A stretch of DNA of 64,000 nucleotides from Lepidostoma basale (taxonomy: Eukaryota > Arthropoda > Insecta > Trichoptera > Lepidostomatidae). Of this stretch, positions 41,386-52,381 are shown one piece after another; positions within the stretch are counted from its first letter, which is position 1; each line of letters opens with the position of its first letter. The translations under genes and the position numbers were made by a program. The notes beneath the pieces are model-generated. The model searched no databases. It saw only the letters and a program-made list of their open reading frames with translations, and had not been told where the DNA came from. The stretch lies in assembly GCA_022606425.2 (NCBI GenBank), contig JAHDVF020000192.1:62001-126000 (forward strand). Reading direction: 5' to 3'.

Positions 41386-41949
41386 AAATTATTATTATTA
41401 TTATTATGTTGTATTGCTCTTAACATCATTACAGCGCGAGCCAAATCAACATAAAGAGTGGGGGGGGGGGGAAACGTCAAAGGATATATACGTAGAAACA
41501 TGTGAATGGAAATAAGACAGTTACCATATAACATTGTTGCTCTTATCGTATTGGTACTGTTTTCTATTTGTTTGTACATTTTCTATTGTCATATTATTTG
41601 TCTAATACGGAGTGCACTCATTAAGCGGAATATTCGTGTCTAGCAATATGCTGCACTGAAAAATGTGTTACTAAAAAAAATACCAAAAAGACCCAAAATT
41701 TGATATCGTGGGCGGAAACAGCCAGTAGCTACCCGGAGTAAACAAAGAGTCATTTTTCATTCGGAATTCCTCAGCTACTACTATTAGGCGGAAAAAGAAT
41801 AGAGATTTTGGGAGCGTTTGAAATCCGATTCCAGACACTCTGGGAGCGTGACCTTTTAATTGATCTCACGTGTTCCTCACTTGACAAATGACGAACGACT
41901 GAGATTTCTTGCGCCAAGGTACGGTGGATAACTTTTAATTTGTGAAATG

Positions 41950-42320
41950 TTTATCATATACACTGACTAACTAACCATAACACCGTCTCTCCGAAGAGAT
42001 AGGCAGAAAAAATGGACCTAAACATTCATTCATTATGTCTTGAACGCAATTTTTTCTATAATTTATTAATGTGATCATTTTATGTATTCCTCGGTCGCCA
42101 TCAGGTTCTTTTTCTATTCACTCTGCTAATGTATTAATATCTTATCCGTATTCCTTTTTTCCATATCATCTATGTGATTCTCATTTAATTTGATTTAGAA
42201 CGCAAACATCCGCCTTACATTTATATCGTTCTCAATGATTTAATTTTTACATTTACCCTCCTTACATTCATCATCTGGCAGTTCCAAGCTTCACTTCCAT
42301 ACATATCGATAGGCAATGGA
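41950..42320 (-). mobile_element. LINE-T fragment, highly diverged
   Basis: ACTAACTAACCATAACACCG, GATAGGCAGAAAAAATGG, then patches of the RRACMTRCMN and SVN regions, ending at CCAAGCTTCACTTCCATACA (MYGSEAW). Confidence 0.7.
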
Positions 42321-42409
42321 ACTCCATTATAATATACCATACCATATTTGCTTCAGTTGATAGGTATATTTCTTATTTAGTGTTTTTTGAATAATTATTT
42401 AAAACTCAA

Positions 42410-42570
42410 TATTAAATAATTTATACGAATGAAAACGTCTGTTTTCTATTAGTTTAAGGGAATGACATGTTTCGGCTTTCTAGGGCATTTACCAAATCTA
42501 ACATGTCATTCCCATAAACTATTATATAACTTCTCGAAATCATAGGTTTTCATTTGTATTAATTATTGAA
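42410..42570. mobile_element. HH-C inverted pair, right arm shortened
   Basis: The minus motif near 42464-42495 (plus-strand GACATGTTTCGGCTTTCTAG) has GAAAC, AT, GTC and an altered heptamer. The right arm keeps only ACATGTCATTCCC and the outer end. Confidence 0.65.
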
Positions 42571-42574
42571 ATAT

Positions 42575-43250
42575 TTATATTTGATGCCTTCTCACACATT
42601 CAGATATTTAACGTTACATATTATAGTTTTTAAAAATATCGTTCATCTTTAAAAATATAATTGTAACATTTTTTGTATACATTCGCAAAACTATTTTGAT
42701 ATATAATATAAATATTTTTTTAAATAACTGTTGTAATACTTAAATAATAATCCCCAGAATAGATTTTCATTTAAAAGGTGACTCCCAATCCCCATTCAAA
42801 TATAAAATCAGATTATTCACAAGCTTTATTGCAAAGCTCTTTCTAATACTCTGCTGAGGAGCTTATTTGATTATATTTTTATTGCAGCGGCATCGCGAGT
42901 TCAAGCAGGTTCCGGAAAAATAATATTTCAATAGGGCTTTGTCGTAGTAAAATATAACATATCATTAAGATAAACGATCTATATTCTCAATGTATAATAT
43001 ATTATGTGGGTAAATATTTAAAGATTATTTAGAATAAGAAGCTTATTTTTTTTTAATATGATAAACGAATTTTTCATACCATCATTTAGTATTGAAAATG
43101 TGGGTGTTCAAAATGTTTCGATTGATTTACATGCACTGTTGACATCTATGATTTAATGATCAAAAAAATGATTTAAGTACCCAGTGAAAAGCTACTTTTT
43201 TCCAAGCTTACAGCTATTCAAAAAATGTTAATTAACTAATTTAAAAGTTA
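42575..43250. other. unassigned AT-rich DNA
   Basis: No recognisable feature. Confidence 0.5.
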
Positions 43251-43255
43251 AATTA

Positions 43256-43480
43256 ACTAATCAACCATCACGCTGTCTCACCTAAGTTGTAGGCAGAAAG
43301 AATAGACCGCCGAATCGTTCTTTCTTTACATTTTTCTCTCGAACCCTCAACATGCATACATCGTGTCATGCAAGCACGTCGAATTTTCCTACACCTGACG
43401 TAGCCGACATTTAACATTTGATTGATTTGAACGTGCCACGTTTTCTCTACTCTTGCTCCGTTTACATTAAATATTGTAGA
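43256..43480 (-). mobile_element. LINE-T1 fragment
   Basis: AACTAATCAACCATCACGCTG, TAGGCAGAAAGAATAGACCG, CATCGTGTCATGCAAGCACG, then stops in the VNG region. (TTC)n follows at 43493-43512. Confidence 0.8.
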
Positions 43481-43519
43481 TTCTAAAAAATTCTTCTTCT
43501 TCTTCTTCTTAGTTTAGGT

Positions 43520-43960
43520 CGTATGACCTGTTTATAACGGTGAGCTATCCTGCGATACTACGTATAACACCGTTGATATAATAACTTTTGTTCATGTATT
43601 GTTTTTAATGTCTCAAATCGTACAATGTCTGCACGTTATTTGATTTCAAATAAATCTATTTTTAACATTTTTTAGTAAATGTTTTTCAGATATAGTGTAT
43701 TGTGACGTCATTCTTAAGCCATCACCCGCTGGCCGCGCCAAGTATTTTTGGTAGAGAAACCTAATTGATATATTAGAGTGCTCTAACGGCTCCTTTCTTA
43801 AGACTTGTTGCCCGTCCCGCGGGAATATGGCTTAACCCTTAAAATTCCCGATTGTATTTTTATGGCGGAACTTGGAGGGCCGTCAATTTTTTTTGCTCAA
43901 AAATAAAACCCAAAAGAATTTTGTTTTTGACCTAATTCAATTAGAAGAATTTTAATAGCG
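43520..43960. other. unassigned DNA
   Basis: GTTTAGGTCGTATGACCTG directly after the (TTC)n could be the 3' end of a minus-strand LINE with an AAG tail, but no protein is readable. Confidence 0.35.
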
Positions 43961-43980
43961 GTAACTAATATATTATACTA

Positions 43981-44255
43981 ACTAACTAACTAACCAACAG
44001 GCCGTCTCCCCGAAGGGGTAGGCAAAAAGAATGGACTGCCACACTTTTCTTTCCTGACATATTTCTCTCGATTCCTCAACATTCATACATCGTGTCATGC
44101 ACGCGCGTCGATTTCTCTGACTCATCACATGGCCTACATTCCATATTTGATTTATTTGATCATGCCACGTTTTCCTCGGTCTTCCTCTATTTCTGGTTCC
44201 ATTTACATCATTAACATATATTTTTTTTACCATTCTTTCTACATTCATTCTTTCC
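43981..44255 (-). mobile_element. LINE-T1 copy with 13-bp target-site duplication
   Basis: The 91-aa minus frame 43982-44257 is MERMNVERMVKKIYVNDVNGTRNRGRPRKTWHDQI, MTRCMNVEESREICQERKVWQSILFAYPFGETA with CTAACTAACTAAC tail. ATATATTATACTA repeats at 43968-43980 and 44256-44268, so the reverse transcriptase stopped at the MERM codons. Confidence 0.92.
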
Positions 44256-44388
44256 ATATATTATACTACATATGTACTCGTAATTACTTCGAGATACTCT
44301 ACTGCCGTTAAAAATCTACAAGCTTTACTGTTATCCGAAGCTTTATTTGTAAAATTTTAAATATCGTAGTATTTATTCAATTAAATAC

Positions 44389-44949
44389 ATGCATGCCATT
44401 ATATGTTCCATGTTCTTGATTGTTCGGATTCGTACTAAAAGCTATTTAGAAACAGACAAACTTGAGCGAGTTAACTCCCTCGATTTGTGTTGCGGGCCCC
44501 ACGGCCACAGAAACAAAATGCGAGTATACTCGCTTAAGGCAACTAACCGGTTAAAGACCATAGAAATTCGAGGTGGCCTCCCGAGTCACGAAAGAAAATC
44601 GATTGTCGATTGTTTTCGACTTGAAGTGGAGGGAAGTGGCTATACTCGAAACAATGCATATTGTACAATAGCCCGTCGATTTCGTATGGGCCATGTTCCT
44701 GGGGGAACGTATAAAAGGGAAGTTTTATTCCATAGCCGTGGAAGGGAAACACGGGGGAACAATGCAGTTTTCAATCAAACTAGGCGGGCGTCACCGGCGA
44801 GCGCGGCGGACTCGAACCAGAGAGGCGCTGACGGCAGATCTGATCATTTATTCAGCGAACGACGGATTTTAGATTTAGGAGCATCGTTTTTCATAATATG
44901 TATCATATATCTAATACATGAAATTTTAATATACCTGTTTTCAAACTAA
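44389..44949 (+). promoter_or_regulatory. GC-richer single-copy block with TATA-like box; 186-aa open frame of doubtful meaning
   Basis: This is the longest open frame not explained by a repeat. The peptide begins MHAIICSMFLIVRIRTK, is basic in the middle (RRFRMGHVPGGTYKREVLF) and ends in a hydrophobic stretch. I recognise no domain. The same DNA holds TATAAAAG at 44710-44717 in GC-rich sequence, so a promoter is an alternative reading. Nothing decides between promoter, exon and chance. Confidence 0.25.
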
Positions 44950-44995
44950 TACATTGTTACAATGCTTATGGTATAAAATGTTAAATTATTATTCA

Positions 44996-45692
44996 TTAAT
45001 TAACATTAGCGTGAATAGTGCAAATTTGGAGCAAGTAGTTGAGTTCGTGTATTTAGGTAGTATGTTTACAAGAGATAGTGGAGAGGGATATTGAAAGAAG
45101 GGTTGGGGCAGGCAGCAAAGTGAATGGTGCACTTAAAGTTGTCATCGCAAACAAAAACCTATCCAAAAAAGCTAGAATGGCAGTGCACAATGGTATTCTT
45201 CTACCGACCCTTATGTATGGAAGCGAAGCATGGAACTGGCAAAAAAAGGATGAAAGTAGAATAAATGCACTAGAAATGAGATCTCTAAGACGAATGTGTG
45301 GATACTCTGTGTATGATAGAGAGTCGAATGAAAATAAAAGAAGTGAATGCGGTGCGAATGATAGTGTCATGAACAAAATAATGAAAGGATCATTAAGATG
45401 GTTTGGACATATGGAAAGAATGAATGAAGAAAGAATGGTAAAAAAATTATATGTTAATGATGTAAATGGAACCAGAAATAGAGGAAGACCGAGGAAAACG
45501 TGGTACGATCAAATAAATCAAATATTGAATGTTGACCATGTGAGGAGTCAGAGAAATCAACGCGCGTGCATGACACGATGTATGAATGTTGAGGAAGCGA
45601 GAGAAATATGTCAGGAATGAAAAGTGTGGCAGTCCATTCTTTCTGCCTACCCCTTCGGCGAGACGGCGTGATGGTTAGTTAGTTAGTTAGTT
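44996..45692 (+). mobile_element. LINE-T1 copy, 697 bp, with 12-bp target-site duplication
   Basis: It starts upstream of LEQVVEFVYLGSMFT and runs to GETA, TGATGG and TTAGTTAGTTAG. The 180-aa frame 45078-45620 includes RDIERRVGAGSKVNGALKVVIANKNLSKKARMAVHNG, LPTLMYGSEAWNWQKKDESRINALEMRSLRRMCGYSVYDR, FGHMERMNEERMVKKLYVNDVNGTRNRGRPRKTW. A premature stop falls in CQE-stop (45618-45620). AATTATTATTCA repeats at 44984-44995 and 45693-45704. Confidence 0.93.
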
Positions 45693-45759
45693 AATTATTA
45701 TTCAATCTGTTTTGAAAGTGAATAATCAAGTTTATATGTACAACTAATATGTTTTATAA

Positions 45760-45860
45760 ATAATACGAATGAAATCGTCAGTTTTCTATAAGATTTATTA
45801 TATTGTATGGGAATGACATGTTTCGCCCTTCTAAGGCATTATCAAATGTGACGAAACTTC
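45760..45860 (-). mobile_element. HH-C single copy
   Basis: Minus motif 45815-45845: TTGATAA, T, helix GCCTT/AGGGC, GAAAC, AT, GTC, then TATAATAAATCTTATAGAAA and the ATTTCATTCGTATT end. Helix II and the GAAAC/GTC half are intact. The first heptamer base is T. Confidence 0.65.
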
Positions 45861-45949
45861 AACTCGTTGCACTTTGTATACACCAGTAAATTGAGCAGAA
45901 TATGGTAATTAACGAAAATTGATGTGACTTTATACATTTTAAACAAATA

Positions 45950-46025
45950 ATTATTTGTGTCCAAAAATCAAATTATATATCAGACATGTTTCGGATAACC
46001 AGTCCTTCCTCAGTGAAATATTATA
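45950..46025 (-). mobile_element. HH-B single copy
   Basis: Minus strand: hammerhead motif followed by TGATATATAATTTG. No mirror arm is present. Confidence 0.65.
45983..46013 (-). ncRNA. hammerhead-like motif, family HH-B
   Basis: CTGAGGA (fits CUGANGA), A, helix GGA/TCC, GAAAC, AT, GTC. The first three helix I pairs are kept (TCA with TGA). N7 differs from the other HH-B copies (G for A), a change allowed by the consensus. Confidence 0.5.
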
Positions 46026-46384
46026 AAATTATTTACAAATATGATCAGTTTTGACAGTTGTTATGAAGATTTATTTTGGAACGGCTATTATATCGTTATA
46101 ACAAATACGAGTATTATGAATCAATTTAAAATAAATTTAAAAAAATTATTTAAATTTCTTACTGGGGTTCATGCAATTACTTACAACAAAGGATATAAAC
46201 CAAAGATTGGACATAACGTTAAATTAATTTTTTAAGGATTAATTATATCTCAATAGAGACTTAGAAACAGAATAAGGTAGTCGAGGCGTTTACAGGACTT
46301 ATGACCATTATAACAATTAAATTTATTTGATTATTTATAATGTTTTCTTTATTTTTAATTGCTTTTCTTTATTTTTAAACGCAT

Positions 46385-46470
46385 GCTGGCGAAACTGGTT
46401 GCTATGGAATTTAAGACAAAAGTGGAAGTAATTAATAAAAAAACATCGTTTTATTTCATTGTTATTCCTT
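46385..46470 (+). mobile_element. HH-F fragment
   Basis: GCTGGCGAAACTGGTTGCTA, ATTTAAGACAAAAGTGGAAG, AAAACATCGTTTTATTTCA. The 5' half of the motif is missing. Confidence 0.65.
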
Positions 46471-46516
46471 CTACAAGCTTGCAAACACTCTTTTCAATCT
46501 CTGTAACTCTTTCACC

Positions 46517-46800
46517 GTGAGATGTGAATTCGATCACTCGCCACTTATTTTTTTGTTATCAGTACGAAGTGTTTTGTATTGCCGCCAGCCAATTACCGCG
46601 ACATCTCGGCGAACGGACTGCCTACCGGGCGCGGGCAGTCCGCAGGTGAGCGCGAACTGCGGAACAATGCCGCCGCGGATCCGCGCGAATATCCCCTCAT
46701 TTGAATATTTCATGTAAATTATTTTTCTTTTATTTGGCGCCTCCCTCCGGTGCAGCCGCGCCAGGGTCGGCTAAGTTTATTGCAATCTCCTCCAGCGAGA
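46517..46800. other. GC-rich block, possible single-copy host DNA
   Basis: 46580-46690 and 46735-46800 are strongly GC-rich against the background. CAGGTGAGCG at 46643 resembles a 5' splice site, and a 66-aa plus frame overlaps it. No homology is recognised. Confidence 0.25.
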
Positions 46801-46809
46801 AAATTAAAT

Positions 46810-47145
46810 AAAAAATACATTCGGATTGCCAATCTTCATAGCTTATGCCGCCAGCGCGTGCTGGAATACTCGGAAATTACGTTCATTTGATATATTAGAG
46901 GAAAGGTACAGGTTTTATATTCCAAATATATAATCACAATACTCTTTGCGTAAAATCGTAATACGCCTGAAGTCTGAATACCGTTCGTTCATGGAATATA
47001 TACGTACATTTACTTCCGCAAGCATTTTCTATTATTTTATCACAATGTTCCAATGTACAAAATTTTCTGTCGTTTTACGTACCTATACAGCAATTTGAAT
47101 TTACAGTAATTTTAGTATGTTAATTAATTTTTTTCATTAAAGCAA
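46810..47145. other. unassigned DNA
   Basis: No recognisable feature. Confidence 0.5.
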
Positions 47146-47149
47146 TATA

Positions 47150-47225
47150 AACGAGATCTCTTAGACGAATGTGTAGAAAATCGGTGTACGAGTATATTAC
47201 GAGTGACGAATGAAAATATATGAAG
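47150..47225 (+). mobile_element. LINE-T1 scrap, plus strand
   Basis: CGAGATCTCTTAGACGAATG and GAATGAAAATATATGAAGTG (RSLRRMC ... NENI-SECG), then a switch to a minus-strand copy at about 47236. Confidence 0.7.
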
Positions 47226-47235
47226 TGAATGCGGT

Positions 47236-48225
47236 ACGAATGACTGGACTGCTACACTATTCTTTCCTGACATACTTTTCTCGTTTCCTCAACAATCGAA
47301 TATCGTGTCATGCACACACGTCGTTTTACCCGGATCCTCACGTGGCCGACAGTCAATATTTTATTTGATCGTGCCACGTTTTCCTCGGTCTTCCTCTATT
47401 TCTAGTTCCATTAACATCGTTAACATATACTTTTTTACCATTATTTTTTTATTCATTATTTCCATCTGTCCAAACCATATTAGTAACGAATAGAAAGAAA
47501 GAATACCCATATCTTGGCCAAATCATACAATTAGGACGAAACAATTTCGAGAAAGAAGCCAACCGAAGAATTCAGTTGGGTTGGGCAGCCTTTGGGAAAT
47601 TACGTCATGTTTTCACTTCCAAAATACCACAATGCCTCAAGACTAAAGTCTTCAACCAGTGCGTTTTGCCAGTCATAACATACGGAGCCGAGACGTGGAC
47701 ATTGACAAAAGGTCTAGTCTACAGATTCAAGGTTGCCCAGCGCGCCATGGAAAGAGCCATGCTTGGAATAACCTTGAGGGATAGATTTAGAAACGAATTT
47801 ATTCGACAACAAACCAAGGTGACTGAGGTGGCTCTACGGATAGGCGGGCTGAAGTGGCGGTGGGCTGGCCATATCTGTCGGAGAACCGACAGCCGATGGG
47901 GAAGACGGGTTCTGGAGTGGAGACCGCGTACAGGATTCCGTAGAGTTGGACGTCCCCCTGCCCGCTGGACCGACGATCTGAAGAGGATTGCTGGACATGG
48001 ATGGATGGGAGCGGCAATGGATAGGGGGCGGTGGAGGGCTTTGGGAGAGACCTACATTCAGCAGTGGATGACAGACGGCTGATGATGATGATGAAACCAT
48101 ATTTGTTGGTTCTTACATTATTTTTATAGTAACACTTTCATTCGCACCGCATTTACTTCTTATATTTTCAATTGACACTCTCTACTATACACAGTTTTCC
48201 ACGAATTCATCTAAGAGATCAAGAT
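47236..48225 (-). mobile_element. LINE-T1 copy interrupted by LINE-D
   Basis: The 3' half (47236-47481) covers CQERxVW to the WFGQ region. The 5' half (48104-48225) covers NECGAN-like to the RSLRR region. Between them is a LINE-D insertion flanked by a duplication of AAACCATATT. Confidence 0.88.
47482..48093 (+). mobile_element. LINE-D copy nested in LINE-T1, about 200 codons open
   Basis: The frame is open from 47483 to the stop at 48080-48082. The ATG-like start at 47576 is only a TTG inside it. Motifs: RKKEYPYLGQIIQLGRNNFEKEANRRIQLGWAAFGKL, FNQCVLPVITYGAETWTLTKGL, RAMERAMLGITLRDRFRNEFIRQQTKV, RWAGHICRRTDSRWGRRVLEWRP, RVGRPPARWTDDLKRIAGHGW, YIQQWMTDG. The stop TGA is the first unit of the (TGA)n tail. 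AAACCATATT repeats at 47472-47481 and 48094-48103. This is the region after the reverse-transcriptase palm, and no YxDD is present. Intact frame and exact duplication mean a young insertion. Confidence 0.93.
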
Positions 48226-48274
48226 AAATATTTTTTTATTATTTTTTATCAAAAGGTTTTATTCTATTATCGCC

Positions 48275-48535
48275 ATACTTTGTGTTGTAGATATTTTTGT
48301 CTTTTTCTTTTTTATGTACTTAATAAGAAATAAATCTTTATACCATCTATTAAAAAAATTATCTTTATAATATCTGTCAAAACTGGTCATATTTGTAAAA
48401 AATTAAAACAAATTTTAAATATGTATCACTGAAGGGAACTGGTTGTTCAAAACGTATCTGATATTTTATTTTAATTTTTTTATAGTAAGTGTTGTATATA
48501 TACAAAGTATATAAAAAAGAAAAAGACAAATAAAA
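48275..48535. mobile_element. HH-B inverted pair
   Basis: Outer ends CCATACTTTGTGTTGTAGAT ... TTTTTCTTTTTTATGTACTT mirror GTATATAAAAAAGAAAAAGA. The plus motif 48429-48458 is CTGAAGG, helix GAAC/GTTC, AAAAC, GT, ATC. The left arm has lost its motif. Confidence 0.65.
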
Positions 48536-48539
48536 AGTT

Positions 48540-49110
48540 TTGGTTACAAAATTTTCATTACGTTATACATGTTTACAAGTTTCTTTAAATGTAATTGTAA
48601 TATCTTTAATACCATCTTAAATTACAGCCCGACTTGTGAACTTTACACTCAGCAATGTTAATGCATGTTCCTTTCCGTGTTGTGTTCCGCCTTTATTTCT
48701 CACCTTTACGGAATGAGTGGGTCTCGTCTCGCCGTGGCAGATGCTGCGGGAACTCTGCATCTTAAGGTAATGCACTCCCTTCAAACGAGAGCACCATAAT
48801 TATTGGATCACCAGAGACCATCATCTGGAAGATATGCTCTCAAGCTTCTCAAGTATCATGCATACGCTTGTAAATATATTGTACATTGTAACCAGTTTTC
48901 GACATATAATATATAAGTATATAGCATGTGTTTATTACGTATTGTTAATGATTGCCTTTCAGTCAAAAAATGTTTAACGCCGACGTTCACACGAGGTAAG
49001 ATATTTCTTTCTACATACTCTCTTAGAACGGGTATTAAAACCATGTACTTAATGGTAAATTATCAATAAATAAATAAATATATAACTCATGTTTAATATA
49101 ATAATAATAA
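48540..49110. other. unassigned DNA
   Basis: 48640-48850 is GC-moderate and unmatched. Confidence 0.4.
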
Positions 49111-49114
49111 ATAT

Positions 49115-49165
49115 AGTATATGTTAACGATGTAAATGGAACAAGAAATAGACAAAGACATTTTTA
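49115..49165 (+). mobile_element. LINE-T1 scrap
   Basis: GTATATGTTAACGATGTAAA and TGGAACAAGAAATAGACAAAG (YVNDVNGTRNRQ) only. Confidence 0.65.
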
Positions 49166-49599
49166 AGCTTTTCAAAATATTCAAAAAATAACGTCGACGG
49201 ATTATATGTTACGAATACTGTTTTTTTTATAATTTATTAATATTTTTTTAATAATAACGTATTAGTTTCACGTCACACAGTTTAAGTATCGTCATCAAAG
49301 TGTTCGTGAATGCCCCAAGGCGAATAATAAATTTATCAATGATAGGTCCGGCCTGGGGTCCGTGTGGGGTGGTGTGAAGTGGTGTGGTGTGGTGGGAGGT
49401 AAGGGTGGGGGTGTACCAATCTAGATAAAAGCCAATGGACAACGATCATCATAAACAACAGAGGGGCAGATGCCAAAAGGTCATCGGTGATTTCTGCTTG
49501 CCGATCACCCCCGTCACAATGATCTTGTTTTCATTAGATTTCATCACTCTGCGGACTTTTTCATCGTTTTGTATGCTTTTAATGGTACTGATAGAATTC

Positions 49600-49700
49600 A
49601 TATAATAGCAACTAAATAACTTGCCAAGTAACCACAAGCTGTTTTCTCGAAGGGGTAGGCTAAGAGGATGGATCACCACATTTTTCTATCCTGACAACTC
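49600..49700 (-). mobile_element. LINE-T terminal fragment
   Basis: CAACTAAATAACTTGCC, GAAGGGGTAGGCTAAGAGGA, CCTGACAACTCTCTCG: the reverse-complemented SILSAYPF and CQ segments. Confidence 0.7.
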
Positions 49701-49704
49701 TCTC

Positions 49705-50940
49705 GCGACATCGTAATTGATTTTACGATAATTGTAATATAGTTGGTGGTCTTCAGCATTTTTTTACAGTGTGCATAATTTTAATTAATTGATAGTTAGG
49801 AGTAAAATACAAAATCGTAATTTTCCATTGATTGTGTTCCATTGATTTTCCAAGTGTTTTAATTCACACCTATTCATAAGCATGGAATTTCACAGTGTAA
49901 ACGACTTAATTTTATAATAAAAAAAAACTGTAATATTTAAATCATCAGTCCTGGTTTGAAAGAATCTCAATCAAAATATAAAAGTAGTTTTTTTTTTAGA
50001 TAAACTAAGGTGTTAACAATGTGGAATTCCATAATAACGATTTTTTTATGAATTAAAACACTGTTATTTTCACTTTTTAGAGTTGTGTCTTCCACTTTTT
50101 TTCAAAAGTGAAAAAACAGTTTTGATTAATAAAAAGGGTACAGTTATAATATTTAGACTTGAATTATTCTACTCCATTTGATTTGTATGCTATAAATCTC
50201 ACAAATCTTTTGTTTATATATAAACTAAGTTTAAACCATTTTTATTTATATACCGTGCTCGAGGAATACGATTTTTTTTAAATTGCAAAGGTGCGAGTCT
50301 GTAGCGAGTTCATTGATTTTTCATCGTAACCTCTAGCCCCTAGAGTCACTTCTAAGTGTAAAATTTATACATTCCCTACTGCCTGACCGCCCGGTCAAAC
50401 ACGACCGAAACCGGAGCCTAAAATAACGAAAAAGGGTTATGCATACATATATTTCTATGTGTTTTATACCTACCTTAACATTTCCAGCGTACATGCATAC
50501 CTTCAATATACGTATGCACGTACATATCCGAATGTTCTCATACATATACCTGTATGTCATGTAAAAATAAAACAACAGAAAAATCCGAAGAGATACAAGG
50601 TTTTTACCCAATTTTCCATTTATTTTCCTCTCGGATTTTCGGGGAATAGTAAAGGAACGGTGGAATTTTTGTTCCATATTTTAAATTGTTTAATTTATTG
50701 CACGCAATCTTGATATCGTATTTGTTTCTTACTTACGTACATGTAATTATTTACTAGAAAGTTTTTTTAATTATTTTTATTAGTTCGATTTACAGTATTT
50801 TGATTCATCAAAAATATATGAAAACTTTGGGATTTATTAATAAAACACCACTTAAACTTTTTTTTTAATTCGTCGTGATGGCAGCATTGTGATAATGATT
50901 ATGATCAGTACATACTTTATTTTTAATAATTTAAGTGCTT
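49705..50940. other. unassigned DNA
   Basis: 49990-50110 (GATAAACTAAGGTGTTAACA ... ATTTTCACTTTT) resembles 16285-16380 and 52620-52710, an AT-rich dispersed repeat often next to HH-type pieces. 50330-50680 is unmatched. Confidence 0.4.
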
Positions 50941-50944
50941 GTGA

Positions 50945-51115
50945 CTTAATTTTAGGATAATCAAATGATTTTCCTGAAATCGCTTGATGGAAGTTCATTT
51001 TAAATAATAATTAAATAAAACGATGTTTTTTAACTACTTACACATTAGTCTTTATTTTGACAGCGACCGGTTTTTCCAGGCCCACTGGCGTCGACAGATT
51101 GGTAACATCGTTTTA
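50945..51115 (-). mobile_element. HH-F element copy
   Basis: Mirror of 41230-41385, with GATAATCAAATGATTTTCCT through GGAAGTTCATTTTAAATAAT to the motif. ACATCGTTTTATTTAATT appears again directly after the motif (51105), hinting at a rudimentary second arm. Confidence 0.72.
51065..51097 (-). ncRNA. hammerhead-like motif, HH-F, decayed
   Basis: Minus strand: CTGTCGA, C, helix GCCAG paired to CTGGA, AAAAC, CG, GTC. Helix II is weakened and the G of GAAA is lost. Confidence 0.35.
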
Positions 51116-51119
51116 TTTA

Positions 51120-51935
51120 ATTATAAATTAATTTTAGAAAAAATATTTCTGATTTATAATACCTCTATAATTATAGTGATAACACATAACATTACTCGTC
51201 AGGCTTAAATTTTACTTTTATATAAGTTATCTGTCTGTATCATAAAAAAATGTATTGGAATTTATTCCGTCTATAACAAATATATAAATAAATAAAAATT
51301 AAAATTTTAACAAAATTTAGTAGAAATGATGACCACAATTAAGTCATTATATATTTAGATAGTCATAATACTTAGGTATCAATCTTCATCTAAATCGAAT
51401 GTCCTCTTGTAATATTTATTTTTATAATTCGAGTATAATTATAAAAAATGTTAATTAGAAATATTTAAAATGACGTTGCAGCTATATTTTAAATCCTTGG
51501 CCAGGGGACGATTTTCGATGAATACACTCTATCTGTTCTGTGAAGTGTTGAAGTATGCAGATGCGCAGGCGCAGGCGGCGCGCATGTATCCATCTTGCAT
51601 ATCGGGCGCTCGGATCGCGCAGGAAATATTCCCGCCGCCCCCTCAGAGCGAATGAAAGGCGCCATTGTCGAGCCCAGTTCGGTTCCGACGAATCATTAGT
51701 ATGCCATAAGAGATTATTCAAATACTTACATTTTTCTTCTTTGCGTCTTGCCTAAATATCCTTGATCTACAGATTCGTAAGAATTCTCGCTCTGAAATGC
51801 TCCGTTCGTAAATATCCCTCTTGTATCTCTCCCATCTGACATTATGTATGTGCATTGTACATAATATACGAGTAAATATAATACAATATTCGCATTACAG
51901 TGGTGGTTTATATAGTTTTTTTTTATAATTTTTGT
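51120..51935. other. unassigned DNA with GC-rich block at 51540-51690
   Basis: GCGCAGGCGCAGGCGGCGCG and CCCGCCGCCCCCTCAGAGCG stand out. Overlapping frames on both strands have no recognised domain. Possible single-copy host DNA. Confidence 0.35.
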
Positions 51936-51947
51936 TATTGAAAATCA

Positions 51948-52236
51948 CTAACTAACTAGCCATCACGCCGTCTCCCCGAAAGGGTAGGCAGAAAGAATGG
52001 ACTGTCACACTTTAACCGATGCGGCACTCCATCCTTCTCTTTTCGCCCTGCGGGAGACGCGGTGTGATGGGTTGCGAACCTCATCGCCACCAATAGGCAT
52101 CTCCCGCGCACACTTCGATCTTCCAACATCCACAAAATAAATCTAAAACAAATAATACAAAATACAATGATATAAAATAAAATAACAAAACAAAATGAAA
52201 TAAAATAAAATAAAATAAAATAAAATAAAATATATA
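51948..52236 (-). mobile_element. S2 copy with 11-bp target-site duplication
   Basis: The CTAACTAACTAG tail, then the shared LINE-T1 end, the S2 core and an AT-rich head that has expanded into (AAAAT)n. ATTGAAAATCA flanks at 51937-51947 and 52237-52247, with a further copy at 52284. The duplication shows that S2 integrates like a LINE product. Confidence 0.85.
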
Positions 52237-52280
52237 ATTGAAAATCAAAAATTGAATAAAATAAAATAAAATAATATATA
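52195..52280 (+). repeat. (AAAAT)n microsatellite
   Basis: Seven or more consecutive AAAAT units with interruptions, overlapping the 5' end of the S2 copy. Confidence 0.9.
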
Positions 52281-52381
52281 ATAATTGAAAATCAAATACA
52301 TTTAAAACATCAATTTATTCTAAAAATCATCCCTAAATCGTCTATTACTGAATAATGAAAACAAAAAAAATATATACAACA

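Noticed and set aside
41191..41454. 87-aa protein containing SMPASLAKPVAVEIKTK
   Set aside because: The reading lies on the HH-F repeat, whose copies at 3298 and 50945 do not preserve the frame.
47834..48100. Minus-strand frames over LINE-D (88 and 72 aa)
   Set aside because: They are shadows of the well-conserved plus-strand LINE-D frame.
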